From positions 5,844,716 through 5,908,715 of the forward strand of contig NC_135557.1 in assembly GCF_964340395.1 (NCBI RefSeq): a stretch of 64,000 nucleotides of DNA. The letters are read 5' to 3'. Of the stretch, positions 63,850-64,000 are shown in pieces (position 1 is the stretch's first letter; every line of letters starts with the position of its first letter). The notes under the pieces were generated by a model. That model ran no database searches, was not told the DNA's origin, and saw only the letters and a list, made by a program, of their open reading frames with translations. Position numbers and translations under genes: made by a program. The DNA comes from Glandiceps talaboti. Its lineage: Eukaryota; Hemichordata; Enteropneusta; Spengelidae.

Positions 63850-64000
63850 CTACAGCTAATGGTCTATGGGCACTTGGTAAATGACAGGCATTGTTTAGTA
63901 TGACAACTAAATGTTTACTTTCTCTTGGGGGTTTTCAACAAAAACTGTTGCAGGGGTCGATAGTCACAATATGTGTCAAAATACAAATACATTTATACTT
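63850..64000 (-). other. Possible 5' UTR exon 1 (partial, open at window edge)
   Basis: A good donor CTGTAG|GTAAGG ends at 63850 on the minus strand, 118 bases before the exon 2 acceptor. The exon's start and the promoter are not identified and may lie outside the window. Confidence 0.35.

Overview
The window is nuclear DNA from an animal, most likely a marine invertebrate. It is AT-rich and carries micro-, mini- and macrosatellites, decayed LINE and tRNA-SINE fragments, and one intron-rich protein gene with animal splice signals and domains. The species cannot be fixed from the sequence alone. No bacterial-type operons, CRISPR arrays or rRNA genes are visible.

Layout. 1-5.9 kb: a macrosatellite of about 1.6-1.8 kb units, each holding long TG, GA and ATGT microsatellites and, in two of three copies, a Penelope/hammerhead-like stem-loop motif. 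5.9-18 kb: mostly unique AT-rich DNA with a 5'-truncated L2-like LINE (minus strand, TGAA-type tail), several short tandem repeats and a composite repeat element near 13.6-14.85 kb. 18.0-63.9 kb: one minus-strand gene.

The gene. I rebuilt ten coding exons by hand from splice signals and reading phase. They span 63714 down to 19177. All nine junctions are in phase and the total is 3447 nt, or 1148 codons plus a stop. The predicted protein reads: N-terminal GT4-like (GT-B) glycosyltransferase domain, a TRADD-N-like alpha/beta domain, an acidic linker, a coiled coil, a series of small charged linker exons, and a C-terminal NHL beta-propeller. This looks like an intracellular receptor or scaffold of the innate-immunity or cell-death type. 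The function is inferred.

The giant intron. The last intron, between 58310 and 19971 (about 38.3 kb), separates the NHL exon from the rest. About 33 kb of it is tandem repeat: two unrelated 68-bp arrays, then arrays of 34, about 129, 51, 53, 60 (20.5 kb, with higher-order structure), 47 and 36 bp. LINE and SINE fragments sit at array edges. The part nearest the NHL exon instead holds a cluster of X-box-like palindromes (GTTNCCATGGNAAC type).

All long open frames inside the arrays are artefacts of repeat periods, several of which are divisible by three.
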